Shown here: piece by piece, positions 8,178 through 16,731 of the stretch
How positions within the stretch are numbered: position 1 is the stretch's first letter
Layout of the letters: every line of letters begins with the position of its first letter
Source: Bacillota bacterium
GTDB lineage: Bacteria; Bacillota; Sulfobacillia; DUSP01; JBFMCS01
NCBI GenBank assembly: GCA_040754315.1
Contig: JBFMCS010000051.1
Location: 1-64,000, forward strand
Reading direction: 5' to 3'
DNA: 64,000 bases
The notes under the pieces: generated by a model
Seen by the model: the letters and a program-made list of their open reading frames with translations, nothing else
Told to the model about the DNA's origin: nothing
Databases searched by the model: none
Program-made: the position numbers and the translations under genes

Positions 8178-8729
8178 TTGAAAGAGGAAGTGATCACGGC
8201 CGGGTTTGGTGGACAGGGCATTCTTTTTGCCGGGCAAGTCCTTGCCTATTCTGCCATGCTGGAGGGCAGGGAGGTCACCTGGCTGCCCTCCTACGGGCCC
8301 GAGATGAGAGGGGGCACCGCCAACTGCATGGTTGTGATATCTGGCGGCCCAATACGTTCGCCCCTGGTCTACCAACCCACAACAGCTCTGGTATTCAACC
8401 TTCCCTCCATGGACAGGTTCGAGGGCTCCGTGGTCCCCGGGGGGCTCTTGCTGGTGAACACCGGTCTCGTACCCAGGCCCCCCTCCCGGAGGGACCTGAG
8501 GGTGCTGGGGGTGCCTGCCGAGGGCATAGCCCTGGAAGTGGCGGGCCGGCAGGTGGTGAACATGGTGATGCTGGGCGCCGCGATAGTAGCGGGCTCCCTG
8601 GTGAGCCTCGAATCAGCCCTGGCGGCCCTGGAGGATGTTACACCCCCCCACAGGAGGGACAATCTGGAGCCCAACCGCCAGGCCATCCTCAGGGGTGCCC
8701 AGGTAGCCCGGGGAGGGGTTTCGCTTTGA
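8178..8729 (+). CDS. korC: 2-oxoacid:ferredoxin oxidoreductase gamma subunit
   Basis: At 183 residues it has the family length. AGFGGQGILFAGQVLA and SYGPEMRGGTANCMVVIS are the expected gamma-subunit motifs. The TTG start at 8178 has AGGAGGCGG upstream (8164-8172). It is homologous to the disrupted copy at 397-966, but clearly a different paralogue. Its stop overlaps the start of the ferredoxin gene. Confidence 0.9.
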   Translation: MKEEVITAGFGGQGILFAGQVLAYSAMLEGREVTWLPSYGPEMRGGTANCMVVISGGPIRSPLVYQPTTALVFNLPSMDRFEGSVVPGGLLLVNTGLVPRPPSRRDLRVLGVPAEGIALEVAGRQVVNMVMLGAAIVAGSLVSLESALAALEDVTPPHRRDNLEPNRQAILRGAQVARGGVSL

Positions 8730-8944
8730 ACCTGGAGACCAAGAGAGTAGTGGTGGAGGCCGGGAGATGCAAGGGCTGTGAGATCTGCCTTGCGGTATGT
8801 CCCAGGAACGCCCTGGCCATGAGCCAGAAACTGAACCCGAAGGGCTACTTCGTTGTGGAACTAAGGGCAGGGGATGACTGCACCAGTTGCGGGCTGTGTG
8901 CCTTGATGTGCCCCGATGTGGCCCTCGGGGTCTACACGCCCTAG
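8726..8944 (+). CDS. korD: 2-oxoacid:ferredoxin oxidoreductase delta subunit, 2[4Fe-4S] ferredoxin
   Basis: This 72-residue protein has two ferredoxin-type cysteine sets, CKGCEICLAVCP and CTSCGLCALMCP, and so should carry two [4Fe-4S] clusters passing electrons from the korB cluster to a soluble ferredoxin. I place the start at TTG 8726, overlapping the korC TGA by the T-T-G-A arrangement, with GGGAGGGG upstream. Upstream in-frame codons lie inside korC and are not conserved in kind. Confidence 0.88.
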   Translation: MNLETKRVVVEAGRCKGCEICLAVCPRNALAMSQKLNPKGYFVVELRAGDDCTSCGLCALMCPDVALGVYTP

Positions 8945-9007
8945 ACCGCCCGGTAGTGACATGCAGGCGTCTTTCCCCAGGGAGGGCGCGGGATGGGAGG
9001 GTGTCTC

Positions 9008-10144
9008 ATGGATTTTGGGCTTACCAGGACACAGCAGCTATGGCAGAAGGCAGTCAGGGAGTTCGCGGAGCGCCGTCTTGCCCCCAGGGCCGTGGCCCTG
9101 GACGATGGGGGCCAGCTCCCCCGCGAGCTGGTCAAGGAGATGGGGTCCATGGGCTACCTGGGGGTGGTCACCCCGGAGGAGCATGGGGGAACCGCTCTGG
9201 GCCATGTGGCCAGGATGCTGATGATCGAGGAGATCTCCCGGGTCTACCCTCCCTTCGGCTTCTTCTACCAGGCGGCCCACCTTGGGATCTACGCCCTCGA
9301 GCAGTACGGGAGCGACCGGCAAAAGGAAAGGTACCTTGCCTCCCTGGTCAGCGGGGACACCGTCTCCTGCATGGCTGTGACGGAGCAGACCGGGGGCTCT
9401 GACCCTGCGAACATGAGGACCAGGGCCAGGCCCAGCGGGGGCGACTGGGTGCTCAGCGGGAGGAAGGCGTTCATCACCCTGGGAAAGGAGGCCGAGGTCT
9501 GCCTGGTCCTGGCCAGGACAGGCCAGGAAGGCTTCAGCGTGTTCCTGGTGGAGAAGGGCACGCCCGGTTTTAACGTGACCCGGCGGGAGGCTCACATGGG
9601 CATGAGGTCTGTCCCGGTCTATGAGATGGAGTTCGATGGCTGCCGTGTCCCTGGGGAGAACCTGGTGGGCACTGAGGGCAGGGGGCTGGGCGCAGCCCTG
9701 TCTGTCATAGCCGAGATCGGCCGCACCGGCGCGGTCGCAGTAGCCCTGGGCATCGCCCGGGGCGCCCTGGACATGGCCCTGGGCTTCGCCAGGCAGCGGG
9801 AGCTCTACGGGAAACCCATAGCCAGCTTCCAGGGCATCCAGTTCATGCTGGCAGACATGGACACCCAGTACCACGCCGCCCGCCTCCTGGGCTACCTGGC
9901 TGCCTCCCTGCTGGACCAGGGCAAGAAGAGCAAGGAGATCGCCCTGGAGATATCCAGGGCCAAGGTCTTTGGTTGCGAGGCAGCAATGGCCAACGCCACC
10001 CGGGCCATCCAGATCCACGGCGCCTGCGCCACCACCCCCGAGTATGGGCTGGGGAGGCGCATGGCGGACGCCCTGGAACTCCTGGCGGCCGGGGGAACCC
10101 AGGAGATCATGCGGGTGACTATAGCCAAGGGGTTGGTGGGATGA
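9008..10144 (+). CDS. Acyl-CoA dehydrogenase family flavoprotein
   Basis: This 378-residue protein has the full acyl-CoA dehydrogenase fold: N-terminal helices, the FAD/substrate segment CMAVTEQTGGSDPANMRTRA, KAFITLGKEAEVCLVLART, and the C-terminal GIARGALDMALGFARQRELY and IQIHGACATTPEYGLGRRM. The position of the usual catalytic Glu (I-Y-E-G-T) reads A-A-G-G-T (Gly362). The alternative Glu used by isovaleryl- and long-chain enzymes, just before an Arg on an earlier helix, is also not present (E-I-G-R). A different base, or a different reaction, must therefore be considered. The ATG at 9008 has GGGAGGGTG directly upstream and is preferred to the ATG at 8993. The stop overlaps etfB by ATGA, which strongly suggests that it hands electrons to this ETF. 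Confidence 0.88.
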   Translation: MDFGLTRTQQLWQKAVREFAERRLAPRAVALDDGGQLPRELVKEMGSMGYLGVVTPEEHGGTALGHVARMLMIEEISRVYPPFGFFYQAAHLGIYALEQYGSDRQKERYLASLVSGDTVSCMAVTEQTGGSDPANMRTRARPSGGDWVLSGRKAFITLGKEAEVCLVLARTGQEGFSVFLVEKGTPGFNVTRREAHMGMRSVPVYEMEFDGCRVPGENLVGTEGRGLGAALSVIAEIGRTGAVAVALGIARGALDMALGFARQRELYGKPIASFQGIQFMLADMDTQYHAARLLGYLAASLLDQGKKSKEIALEISRAKVFGCEAAMANATRAIQIHGACATTPEYGLGRRMADALELLAAGGTQEIMRVTIAKGLVG

Positions 10145-10944
10145 AGCCGCCGAGAATAGCGGTCCTGGTGAAACAGGTGCTCGACCCCGGGCACTTCCAC
10201 AGGGTTTGCATTGACCTGGAGACCAACTCCATACAGCGCCAGGGCATGCCCAGCATCATGAACCCCCATGACAGGGTGGCCCTGGAGGTGGCGCTCGGCC
10301 TCAAGCCATCCCTCCAGGGTGCCAGCGTTGCCGCGGTGAGCATGGGCCCGCCCTCCGCCATGGAGGTGCTGGAGGAGGCCCTGGTCATGGGGGCTGACCA
10401 AGCCTACCTTCTTTCGGACAGGGCCTTCGCGGGGGCGGACACCCTGGCGACGGCACGCTGCCTGGCCAGGTTTCTTGAGAAACACGGCCCCTACCTCCTG
10501 GTCCTGGCAGGATCCGAGACGCTGGACGGCGCCACGGCCCAGGTGCCTCCCCAGGTTGCCGAGTTCCTGGGGGTTCCCCACGTCACCCTTGCCCAGAGGC
10601 TAATGATGCAGGAGGGCTGCCTCCTGGTGGAGAGGAGATCAGGGAAGGCCAGGATAAGCCTGAGGATGGTCCTGCCCGGCCTGGTCTCAGTGCTGAGGCA
10701 GGCGGCGGAACCCCGCATACCCTCAGCCCTGGACATCCTCAGGGGATCCCAAAAGAGCGTGGTATCCCTGGATTCGGCATCCCTGGACCTAGCGCCGGGG
10801 GAGACGGGGCTCGCGGGCTCTCCCACACGGGTGAGGGGTGTGCGCCCTGGGACCCACCGGAAGGGGGGCCAGGTCTACTCGGGGGATGCCTGGGAGGCCG
10901 TGGGCAGGGCCTTGGAGCGACTGAAGGAGCTGGGCGCGCTGTGA
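10141..10944 (+). CDS. etfB: Electron transfer flavoprotein beta subunit
   Basis: At 267 residues it has EtfB length. It begins with IAVLVKQVLDPG and has IMNPHDRVALEVAL and MGADQAYLLSDRAFAGADTLATA, matching the AMP/FAD-binding beta subunit (the N-P-x-D-x-x-A-L-E motif). Together with EtfA it accepts electrons from the acyl-CoA dehydrogenase encoded just upstream. ATG 10141 overlaps that gene's TGA (ATGA), and the end overlaps etfA by four bases. No FixC/FixX-type partners or quinone oxidoreductase are visible in the window. Confidence 0.9.
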   Translation: MKPPRIAVLVKQVLDPGHFHRVCIDLETNSIQRQGMPSIMNPHDRVALEVALGLKPSLQGASVAAVSMGPPSAMEVLEEALVMGADQAYLLSDRAFAGADTLATARCLARFLEKHGPYLLVLAGSETLDGATAQVPPQVAEFLGVPHVTLAQRLMMQEGCLLVERRSGKARISLRMVLPGLVSVLRQAAEPRIPSALDILRGSQKSVVSLDSASLDLAPGETGLAGSPTRVRGVRPGTHRKGGQVYSGDAWEAVGRALERLKELGAL

Positions 10945-11963
10945 ACGATGGGAAAATGGGCGGGATATGGCACTGGGTTGAGGTGGAATCAGGAAGGCCC
11001 ACCAGGGCCTCCCTGGAGGTGGCCGGGAAGGCGCGCCAGCTGGCGGCCTCACCGGGCATCCAGTCCGAGGCGGTGCTGGTGAGCCCCCGGGGGGAAAGCC
11101 TGGATGGCGCCATGGAGAGCCTGGCCTCCCATGGTGTCTCCCATGCGCTGGTCCTGAGGGCACCGGGGCCCTTCCCCGGTTACAGTTCCGCCCTCTTCAC
11201 CAGGGCCCTGTGCGAGGCCACCCGGCGCCACAGCCCGGAGGTGCTGCTCCTCCCGGCCTCCGGCGACGGCATGGACCTGGCACCCCGGGTTGCGGCAAGG
11301 CTAGGCACGGGACTCACGGCCCACTGTACGGACCTGGCCCTGGAACCCGCAGGGGAATCCTGGCATCTTATCCAGGTGGTACCGGGCTTCGGTGAGAACC
11401 TGATGGTGGAGATCGTGTGCCCAGAAAGAAGGCCCCAGATGGCTACGGTGAGGCCCGGGGTATTTCCCGTGCCTGAACCCGTAGAGGACGCCTCCCTCTC
11501 CCTCCTGGAAGAGGCGGTGACCGCTGCCCCGGAGGATGGCCTGGTGGAGGTCCTGGAGGTCCTCCCCGGGGAGGACGAGGGGGCAGACCTGGAGGAGGCC
11601 GAGGTGGTGGTGGCGGGAGGCTGGGGCATGGGCTGCCTGGGGGGCCTTTGGCCCCTGGAGGAGCTGGCCCGCCTCGTGGGGGGCGTGACTGGGGGCACCA
11701 GGCCTGCGGTGGACAAGGGCTGGATACCCCAGGATCGCATGATCGGCCAGAGCGGGAGGAGCGTGAGGCCCCATCTCTTCATGAGCCTGGGGGCCTCCGG
11801 CGCCATGCACTTCGTCACGGGTTTTTCCGGCTCCCGCTTCATCTTCTCCGTTACTGACGACCCCCGGGCGCCCATCCTGCGGGTGTCCGATGTTGCAGTG
11901 GTGGCAGACATCAGGGAGGTCCTCCCTGCCCTCCTGGCGGGGCTCAGGGGGCTTCAGGGGTAA
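10941..11963 (+). CDS. etfA: Electron transfer flavoprotein alpha subunit
   Basis: This 340-residue protein shows the C-terminal FAD-binding signature of EtfA, here GQSGRSVRPHLFMSLGASGA followed by TGFSGSRFIFSVTDDPRAPI. The N-terminal half is less conserved. GTG 10941 overlaps the etfB TGA stop. It forms the heterodimeric ETF with EtfB; the conserved Gln/Ser FAD contacts are in the first motif. It is followed by a short gap and the hydroxyacyl-CoA dehydrogenase. Confidence 0.9.
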   Translation: MNDGKMGGIWHWVEVESGRPTRASLEVAGKARQLAASPGIQSEAVLVSPRGESLDGAMESLASHGVSHALVLRAPGPFPGYSSALFTRALCEATRRHSPEVLLLPASGDGMDLAPRVAARLGTGLTAHCTDLALEPAGESWHLIQVVPGFGENLMVEIVCPERRPQMATVRPGVFPVPEPVEDASLSLLEEAVTAAPEDGLVEVLEVLPGEDEGADLEEAEVVVAGGWGMGCLGGLWPLEELARLVGGVTGGTRPAVDKGWIPQDRMIGQSGRSVRPHLFMSLGASGAMHFVTGFSGSRFIFSVTDDPRAPILRVSDVAVVADIREVLPALLAGLRGLQG

Positions 11964-12017
11964 CATGACAAAAGGGAGGGGGGGAAACCTGGCGGGCAAT
12001 GACCGCGCAGGGTCTTG

Positions 12018-12878
12018 ATGGGTGTACATGGTTTCAAGACGGTGTTCGTGGCAGGGGCCGGGCAGATGGGATCCGGCATAGCTCAGGTGCTGGCCCAGTC
12101 CGGCCTGGATGTGATCCTTTACGATGTGAACGAGGCGCAGGTCCAGCGGGGCCTGGGGGCCATGGAACGTTCCCTGGCTCGCCTGGAGAACAAGGGCCTC
12201 CTGGCCCAGGGGGAGTCCTCCCAGGTGCTCTCCAGGGTAAGACCCGTCCAGGGCCTAGAGGGGGCAGCCGGGGCGGGGATGGTCATTGAGGCCATTGTGG
12301 AAGACAGGCCAAGGAAACGGGAACTCTTCACCCAGCTTCACGGGGCCTGCAGTCCTGGGACCATCTTTGCCTCCAACACGTCCTCCATCAGTATAACGGA
12401 GCTGGGGGCTCTCTCGGGACGCCCGGAGATGTTCATAGGGCTCCACTTCATGAACCCTGCCCCCGTCATGAGACTCGTGGAGGTTATAAGGGGACTAAAG
12501 ACGAGCGACGCCACCTTCCATGCGGCTTGGGGGCTGGTGGAGTCCCTGGGAAAGACCCCCGTCAAGGTGGAGGACTTCCCGGGTTTCGCCGTAAACCGGG
12601 TGCTCATTCCCATGCTGAACGAGGCCATCTACTGCGTCATGGAGGGGGTGGCCCCCCCTAGGGACCTGGATGCCGCCATGAAGCTGGGGGCCAGCCATCC
12701 AATGGGGCCGCTGGAACTGGCGGACCTCATAGGCCTGGACACGGTGCTTTACATCATGGAGGTGCTCCACAGGGAGATGGGGGACCCCAAGTTCAGGCCG
12801 TGCCCCCTCCTGAGGAAGATGGTGGCAGCCGGCACCCTGGGCAGGAAGACAGGCCAGGGGTTCTATGACTACCAGTGA
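12018..12878 (+). CDS. hbd: 3-hydroxyacyl-CoA (3-hydroxybutyryl-CoA) dehydrogenase
   Basis: At 286 residues it has the length of single-function 3-hydroxybutyryl-CoA dehydrogenases. An N-terminal Rossmann motif, [19 protein letters not shown], is followed by [14 protein letters not shown], the active-site stretch [17 protein letters not shown] and [16 protein letters not shown]. It oxidises 3-hydroxyacyl-CoA with NAD(P). Its presence beside an acyl-CoA dehydrogenase and an AbfD-type dehydratase fits a crotonyl-CoA/beta-oxidation branch, though no enoyl-CoA hydratase or thiolase is seen in the window. I chose ATG 12018; TTG 12015 directly before it is an alternative. Confidence 0.9.
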   Translation: MGVHGFKTVFVAGAGQMGSGIAQVLAQSGLDVILYDVNEAQVQRGLGAMERSLARLENKGLLAQGESSQVLSRVRPVQGLEGAAGAGMVIEAIVEDRPRKRELFTQLHGACSPGTIFASNTSSISITELGALSGRPEMFIGLHFMNPAPVMRLVEVIRGLKTSDATFHAAWGLVESLGKTPVKVEDFPGFAVNRVLIPMLNEAIYCVMEGVAPPRDLDAAMKLGASHPMGPLELADLIGLDTVLYIMEVLHREMGDPKFRPCPLLRKMVAAGTLGRKTGQGFYDYQ

Positions 12879-12919
12879 CAGGTCTGGGGGCGCCTGTAGC
12901 GGAGGGGGGGAGATAGACT

Positions 12920-13327
12920 GTGCCCGAGATCGACCACGTTGGCATCGCCGTGGAGGACCTGGCCAAGGCTGTCAGGGAGTGGCAATGCCTTGGCTTCGAG
13001 CTCCTGGGGATGGAGGAAGCCCCTGAGCACGGGGTTCGAGTGGCCCTGTTCCGGGCGGGCCATAGCCGCGTCGAGCTTATGGAGCCCATGGGCCCGGAGA
13101 GCCCTGTAGCTAGGTTCCTCTCCAAGAGGGGACCGGGCATCCACCACATAGCCTTCAGTGTAGAAGGGGTCAAGGCCACGCTGGATGAGTTGAAGGCCAA
13201 GGGGGTTCCCCTGGTGGACCAGGTGCCCAGGAGGGGAGCCGGCGGGACCGAGGTGGCCTTCCTTCACCCAAGGGGAGCCTCGGGATGTCTTGTGGAGCTG
13301 TGCGAAGGCCATGAGGAGCAGCCCTGA
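12920..13327 (+). CDS. mce: Methylmalonyl-CoA epimerase
   Basis: This 135-residue glyoxalase/bleomycin-resistance-fold protein shows the metal ligands of methylmalonyl-CoA epimerase: His in DHVGIAVEDL, His in GIHHIAFSVE and Glu in CLVELCE, plus RVELMEPMGPESPVARFL. It interconverts the 2R and 2S forms of methylmalonyl-CoA and therefore works with a methylmalonyl-CoA mutase such as the one at 2480. GTG 12920 has GGAGGGGGGAGA upstream. It precedes the pxpBCA genes with a 47-base gap. Confidence 0.9.
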   Translation: MPEIDHVGIAVEDLAKAVREWQCLGFELLGMEEAPEHGVRVALFRAGHSRVELMEPMGPESPVARFLSKRGPGIHHIAFSVEGVKATLDELKAKGVPLVDQVPRRGAGGTEVAFLHPRGASGCLVELCEGHEEQP

Positions 13328-13374
13328 AGACGGGCAGTCTCCTGGGATCACGCACTAAGAGGGAGGTGGGACGT

Positions 13375-14121
13375 TTGGGCCTTTATCGCGAGGCACGCTA
13401 CCGGACAGCAGGAGACCGGGCGGTTGTGGCCCAGTTTGGAGATGAGATAGGCCTTGAGGTGAACCACCGGGTACGCGCCATGGCCCAGGAAATCGAGAGC
13501 GGCAGGCTTGAGGGGGTCACGGAGACGCTTCCCAGCTACAGTGTGCTCTACGTGTTCTACGACCCCCTCAAGGTGTCCTACGGCCAGGTGCTGGAAGGCC
13601 TGAGGGGCATCGAGGGCCGCCTGGAGCAGGTGGTGCTATCTCCCCCCAGGGTGTTCATCATTCCCACCCTCTACGGGGGAGAGATGGGACCGGACCTGGA
13701 GGACGTTGCGAGTCACGCCGGGCTGGGAGTGGAGGAGGTTGTGTCCATCCACTCCTCCGTGGACTACCACGTCTACTTCACTGGATTTACCCCGGGTTTC
13801 CTGTTCCTGGGGGGCATGTCCTCCAGGATCGCCACCCCAAGGCTGGAGAACCCCAGGACCAGGGTTCCCGCGGGATCCGTGGGGATCGCCGGCAACCAGA
13901 CAGGAGTCTATCCCATCCAGAGCCCCGGGGGCTGGAGGCTGATAGGGCGCACCCCAGTGAGGCTCTACGACCCCGCCCGGCCCGAGCCCGTGCTCATCAG
14001 GGCCGGGGACAAGGTGAGGTTTCGTCCCATGAGCGACCAGGAGTACCAGGAGATCAGCCGGAGGGTAAAGTCCGGCGAGTATATCATGGAGACCCTCACG
14101 GAAGGCGGTGAGGTGTCATGA
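13375..14121 (+). CDS. pxpB: 5-oxoprolinase subunit PxpB (KipI family)
   Basis: This 248-residue protein carries the KipI/PxpB signatures FTPGFLFLGGMSSRIATPRL, RTRVPAGSVGIAGNQTGVYP and SPGGWRLIGRTPVRLYDP. PxpA, PxpB and PxpC together hydrolyse 5-oxoproline to glutamate with ATP. The start is probably TTG 13375, because GGGAGG lies eight bases before it; the in-frame GTG at 13366 is inside this ribosome site. It overlaps pxpC by ATGA. Relatives have been called lactam-utilisation or allophanate-hydrolase-like proteins, so another cyclic amide is possible. Confidence 0.9.
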   Translation: MGLYREARYRTAGDRAVVAQFGDEIGLEVNHRVRAMAQEIESGRLEGVTETLPSYSVLYVFYDPLKVSYGQVLEGLRGIEGRLEQVVLSPPRVFIIPTLYGGEMGPDLEDVASHAGLGVEEVVSIHSSVDYHVYFTGFTPGFLFLGGMSSRIATPRLENPRTRVPAGSVGIAGNQTGVYPIQSPGGWRLIGRTPVRLYDPARPEPVLIRAGDKVRFRPMSDQEYQEISRRVKSGEYIMETLTEGGEVS

Positions 14122-15068
14122 CAGGGCTGAGGGTTGTTCACCCGGGGGCGCTCACCACCGTTCAGGACCTGGGGCGCTACGGGTACCAGGGCATGGGGCT
14201 CTCTCCCTCGGGGGTGCTGGATGACTACTCCTTCCGCATGGGCAACATTGTGCTGGGGAATGACCCAAGATCTGCTGCCGTGGAGATGGTTCTCTGGGCT
14301 CCCACCCTGGAGGTTACGGTAAAGACCGCCGTCGCGCTGGTGGGGGGGGAGGTCAGGGCCTTCATCAACGGCGAGGAGGCCCCCATGTGGGAGGCCCTCG
14401 TTGTGGAGCCCGGGGACCTCATCGAGGTCAAGGAGTTCAAGACGGGCTTTGCCTCCTACATCTGCGTGGCCGGGGGGGTTGCCGTTCCCCCTGTCCTTGG
14501 GTCGAGGTCCACGGACATCCTGGGCATGATGGGAGGGCTTGAAGGTGGTCTCGTGAAGAAGGACAGCGTTCTCCCGGTGGGTACGCCCTTGGTGCCCCTC
14601 AGGGAAATGGCGGGGCGGCGGCTCGGGCCTGCCTACATACCGGATTTCTCTGGGGAGGCCACGGTCAGGGTGATAATGGGACCGCAGGATGACTACTTCA
14701 CGGACAACGGCATCCAGACGCTGCTTACAACCCCCTACACCGTGAGCATGAAGTCAGACCGCATGGGCCTTAGGCTTGAGGGCGAGGTCATAGAGCACGG
14801 CAAGGGTGCTGACATCTTTTCCGAGGGGATTACTGTGGGGGCGATACAGGTGCCCAAGAACGGCCTGCCCATTGTGCTCCTGGCCGGCCGGCAGACCGTG
14901 GGCGGCTACACCAAGATAGCTGTGGTTGCGTCGGTTGACATTCACAGGGCGGCCCAGAGAAGGCCTGGCGATACCCTGAGGTTCTCGGCCACCGGCGTGG
15001 ATGAGGCCAGGGGGCTCCTCCTGGAGAGGGAGGCCCTCTTCCAGAAGGGCTCAGCCTTGCTGGAATAA
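14118..15068 (+). CDS. pxpC: 5-oxoprolinase subunit PxpC (KipA family)
   Basis: This 316-residue protein begins with VVHPGALTTVQDLGRYGYQG, the almost invariant start of PxpC/KipA, and contains GPQDDYFTDNGIQTLL, SDRMGLRLEG and GAIQVPKNGLPIVLLAGRQT. It is the biotin-carboxylase-like partner that forms the heteromer with PxpB. The ATG overlaps the pxpB stop. The order B-C-A matches the frequent bacterial arrangement. Confidence 0.92.
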   Translation: MTGLRVVHPGALTTVQDLGRYGYQGMGLSPSGVLDDYSFRMGNIVLGNDPRSAAVEMVLWAPTLEVTVKTAVALVGGEVRAFINGEEAPMWEALVVEPGDLIEVKEFKTGFASYICVAGGVAVPPVLGSRSTDILGMMGGLEGGLVKKDSVLPVGTPLVPLREMAGRRLGPAYIPDFSGEATVRVIMGPQDDYFTDNGIQTLLTTPYTVSMKSDRMGLRLEGEVIEHGKGADIFSEGITVGAIQVPKNGLPIVLLAGRQTVGGYTKIAVVASVDIHRAAQRRPGDTLRFSATGVDEARGLLLEREALFQKGSALLE

Positions 15069-15092
15069 ACAAGGTGCGAGGGGGGAGTTAAG

Positions 15093-15881
15093 GTGGCCAG
15101 TTTCGTGATGGACGTCAACAGTGACCTTGGTGAGAGCTACGGCAGGTACACTCTGGGTAATGACCAGGTACTCATGAAGTACATCAGCTCGGCCAACATA
15201 GCCTGTGGCTTTCACGCGGGTGACCCGTCTGTGATGAGGCACACCATACAGTGGGCCAAGGAGAACGACGTGGGTGTGGGGGCCCACCCGGGCTACCTGG
15301 ACCTGCAGGGCTTCGGCCGCAGGAGCATGGACATGACCCCCCAGGAGCTGGAGGACTTCATACTCTACCAGCTGGGGGCCATCGCCGGCTTCGCAAAGGC
15401 GGCTGGTGTCAGGGTAAGGCACCTGAAGTGCCACGGTGCCCTGGGCAACGACCTTCACCGCTTCCCCAGGGAAGGCAAGGAGGAAATCGTGAAGGCCGTG
15501 GGCCGGGCGGTGCTGGAGTTCGACCCGGATATAGTCCTGGTGGGCTTCGCGGCCTCGGACATGGTGGCCATATGGCGGGAGATGGGGCTGAAGGCGGCGG
15601 ACGAGATCTTCGCGGACAGGGCCTACAACCCCGACCTCACCCTGGTGTCCCGGAGGGTGCCCGGCGCGGTCATCACCGACCCCGGCGAGGTTGTGGCCCG
15701 GGTTTTAGCCATGGTGAAGACCAAGAGCATAATGGCTGTAGACGGCCGAGTGGTCAAGGACGTCCCCATGGACACCATCTGCATCCACGGGGATACGCCC
15801 ACAGCGGTGGACCTTGCCAGGCAGCTGAAGGAGCGGTTTGACCAGGAGGGCATCGAGGTGAGGGCATTCGAGGGACGCTAG
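15093..15881 (+). CDS. pxpA: 5-oxoprolinase subunit PxpA (LamB/YcsF family)
   Basis: At 262 residues it has the normal length of the LamB/YcsF family. It opens with MDVNSDLGESYGRYTLGND and has SSANIACGFHAGDPSVM, GVGAHPGYLDLQGFGRR, VRHLKCHGALGND and MDTICIHGDTPTAVDLA, all strongly conserved. This subunit is thought to hold the ring-opening site for 5-oxoproline. GTG 15093 has GAGGGGGGA upstream. It completes pxpBCA and is followed by a DUF1445 gene, a common genomic neighbour. Confidence 0.93.
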   Translation: MASFVMDVNSDLGESYGRYTLGNDQVLMKYISSANIACGFHAGDPSVMRHTIQWAKENDVGVGAHPGYLDLQGFGRRSMDMTPQELEDFILYQLGAIAGFAKAAGVRVRHLKCHGALGNDLHRFPREGKEEIVKAVGRAVLEFDPDIVLVGFAASDMVAIWREMGLKAADEIFADRAYNPDLTLVSRRVPGAVITDPGEVVARVLAMVKTKSIMAVDGRVVKDVPMDTICIHGDTPTAVDLARQLKERFDQEGIEVRAFEGR

Positions 15882-15905
15882 GAGGCCCAAGAGCCTGGGG
15901 AGGTG

Positions 15906-16700
15906 ATGAGGGTGGACATTGGCGGCGTGAGGCCGCCTGAGGCGAGGCGGCTCTTCCGTGAGGGCAAGGCCCAGGGCCCCACGGCGGGATGGTGCCGTGG
16001 CTATGCCCAGGCGAACCTGGCGGTCATGCCCAGGAAGGACGCCTATGACTTCCTGCTGTTCTGCGTGAGGAACCCCAAGCCCTGCCCCGTGCTGGATGTC
16101 ACCGAGGCGGGGTCCGCGGAGCCCAGGCGGGCGGCTCCGGGCGCTGACATCCGCTACGACCTGTCCCAGTACAGGGTGTACAGGAAGGGCGAGTTCGTGG
16201 AGGAGCCGGGGGACATCGCGGCCTACTGGGGGCCCGACATGGTGGGCTTCCTCCTGGGCTGCAGCTTCTCCTTCGAGGACGCCCTCCTGGAGGCGAAAAT
16301 ACCCATGAAGCACATAGAGCATGGCGAGAATGTGGCCATCTACAACACCACCATACAGTGCGAGCCCGCCGGGCGGTTCTCCGGAACCATGGTGGTGAGC
16401 ATGAGGCCCATACCGGGACGCCTGGTGCCCCGGGCCGTCACCGTGACGAGCCGGTTCCCCGGTGTGCATGGCATTCCGGTGCACGTGGGAGACCCGGAGG
16501 CTATCGGCATCAAGGACGTGTTCAAGGTTGACTGGGGGGATCCCCCCAGGATGGAGCCCGGGGACGTGCCTGTGTTCTGGGCCTGCGGGGTCACGCCCCA
16601 GGCGGTGGCCTTGAACAGCAAGCCTGACCTGATGCTCACCCACTCGCCTGGGCGAATGTTCATCACCGACATCTTAAACGAATCCCTGTCAGTCCTGTAA
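15906..16700 (+). CDS. DUF1445 / YcsI family protein (D-glutamate cyclase-like, putative hydro-lyase)
   Basis: This ~264-residue protein matches the YcsI/DUF1445 family: GPTAGWCRGYAQANLAVMP near the start, YWGPDMVGFLLGCSFSFEDA, IYNTTIQCEPAGRFSGTMVV and THSPGRMFITDI. Members are annotated as putative hydro-lyases; the mammalian relative DGLUCY is a D-glutamate cyclase giving 5-oxo-D-proline. Placement next to pxpBCA therefore suggests handling of D-glutamate/5-oxoproline or of a related lactam. The start is uncertain among GTG 15903, ATG 15906 and GTG 15912; GGGGAGG ends at 15902. Confidence 0.85.
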   Translation: MRVDIGGVRPPEARRLFREGKAQGPTAGWCRGYAQANLAVMPRKDAYDFLLFCVRNPKPCPVLDVTEAGSAEPRRAAPGADIRYDLSQYRVYRKGEFVEEPGDIAAYWGPDMVGFLLGCSFSFEDALLEAKIPMKHIEHGENVAIYNTTIQCEPAGRFSGTMVVSMRPIPGRLVPRAVTVTSRFPGVHGIPVHVGDPEAIGIKDVFKVDWGDPPRMEPGDVPVFWACGVTPQAVALNSKPDLMLTHSPGRMFITDILNESLSVL

Positions 16701-16731
16701 TGGAGCGGGAGCCCGGCAAGGGGGGGTACCT

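Noticed and set aside
7160-8221. 353-codon minus-strand frame opposite korB
   Set aside because: The sense strand has clear TPP and cysteine motifs of KorB; the antisense translation shows none.
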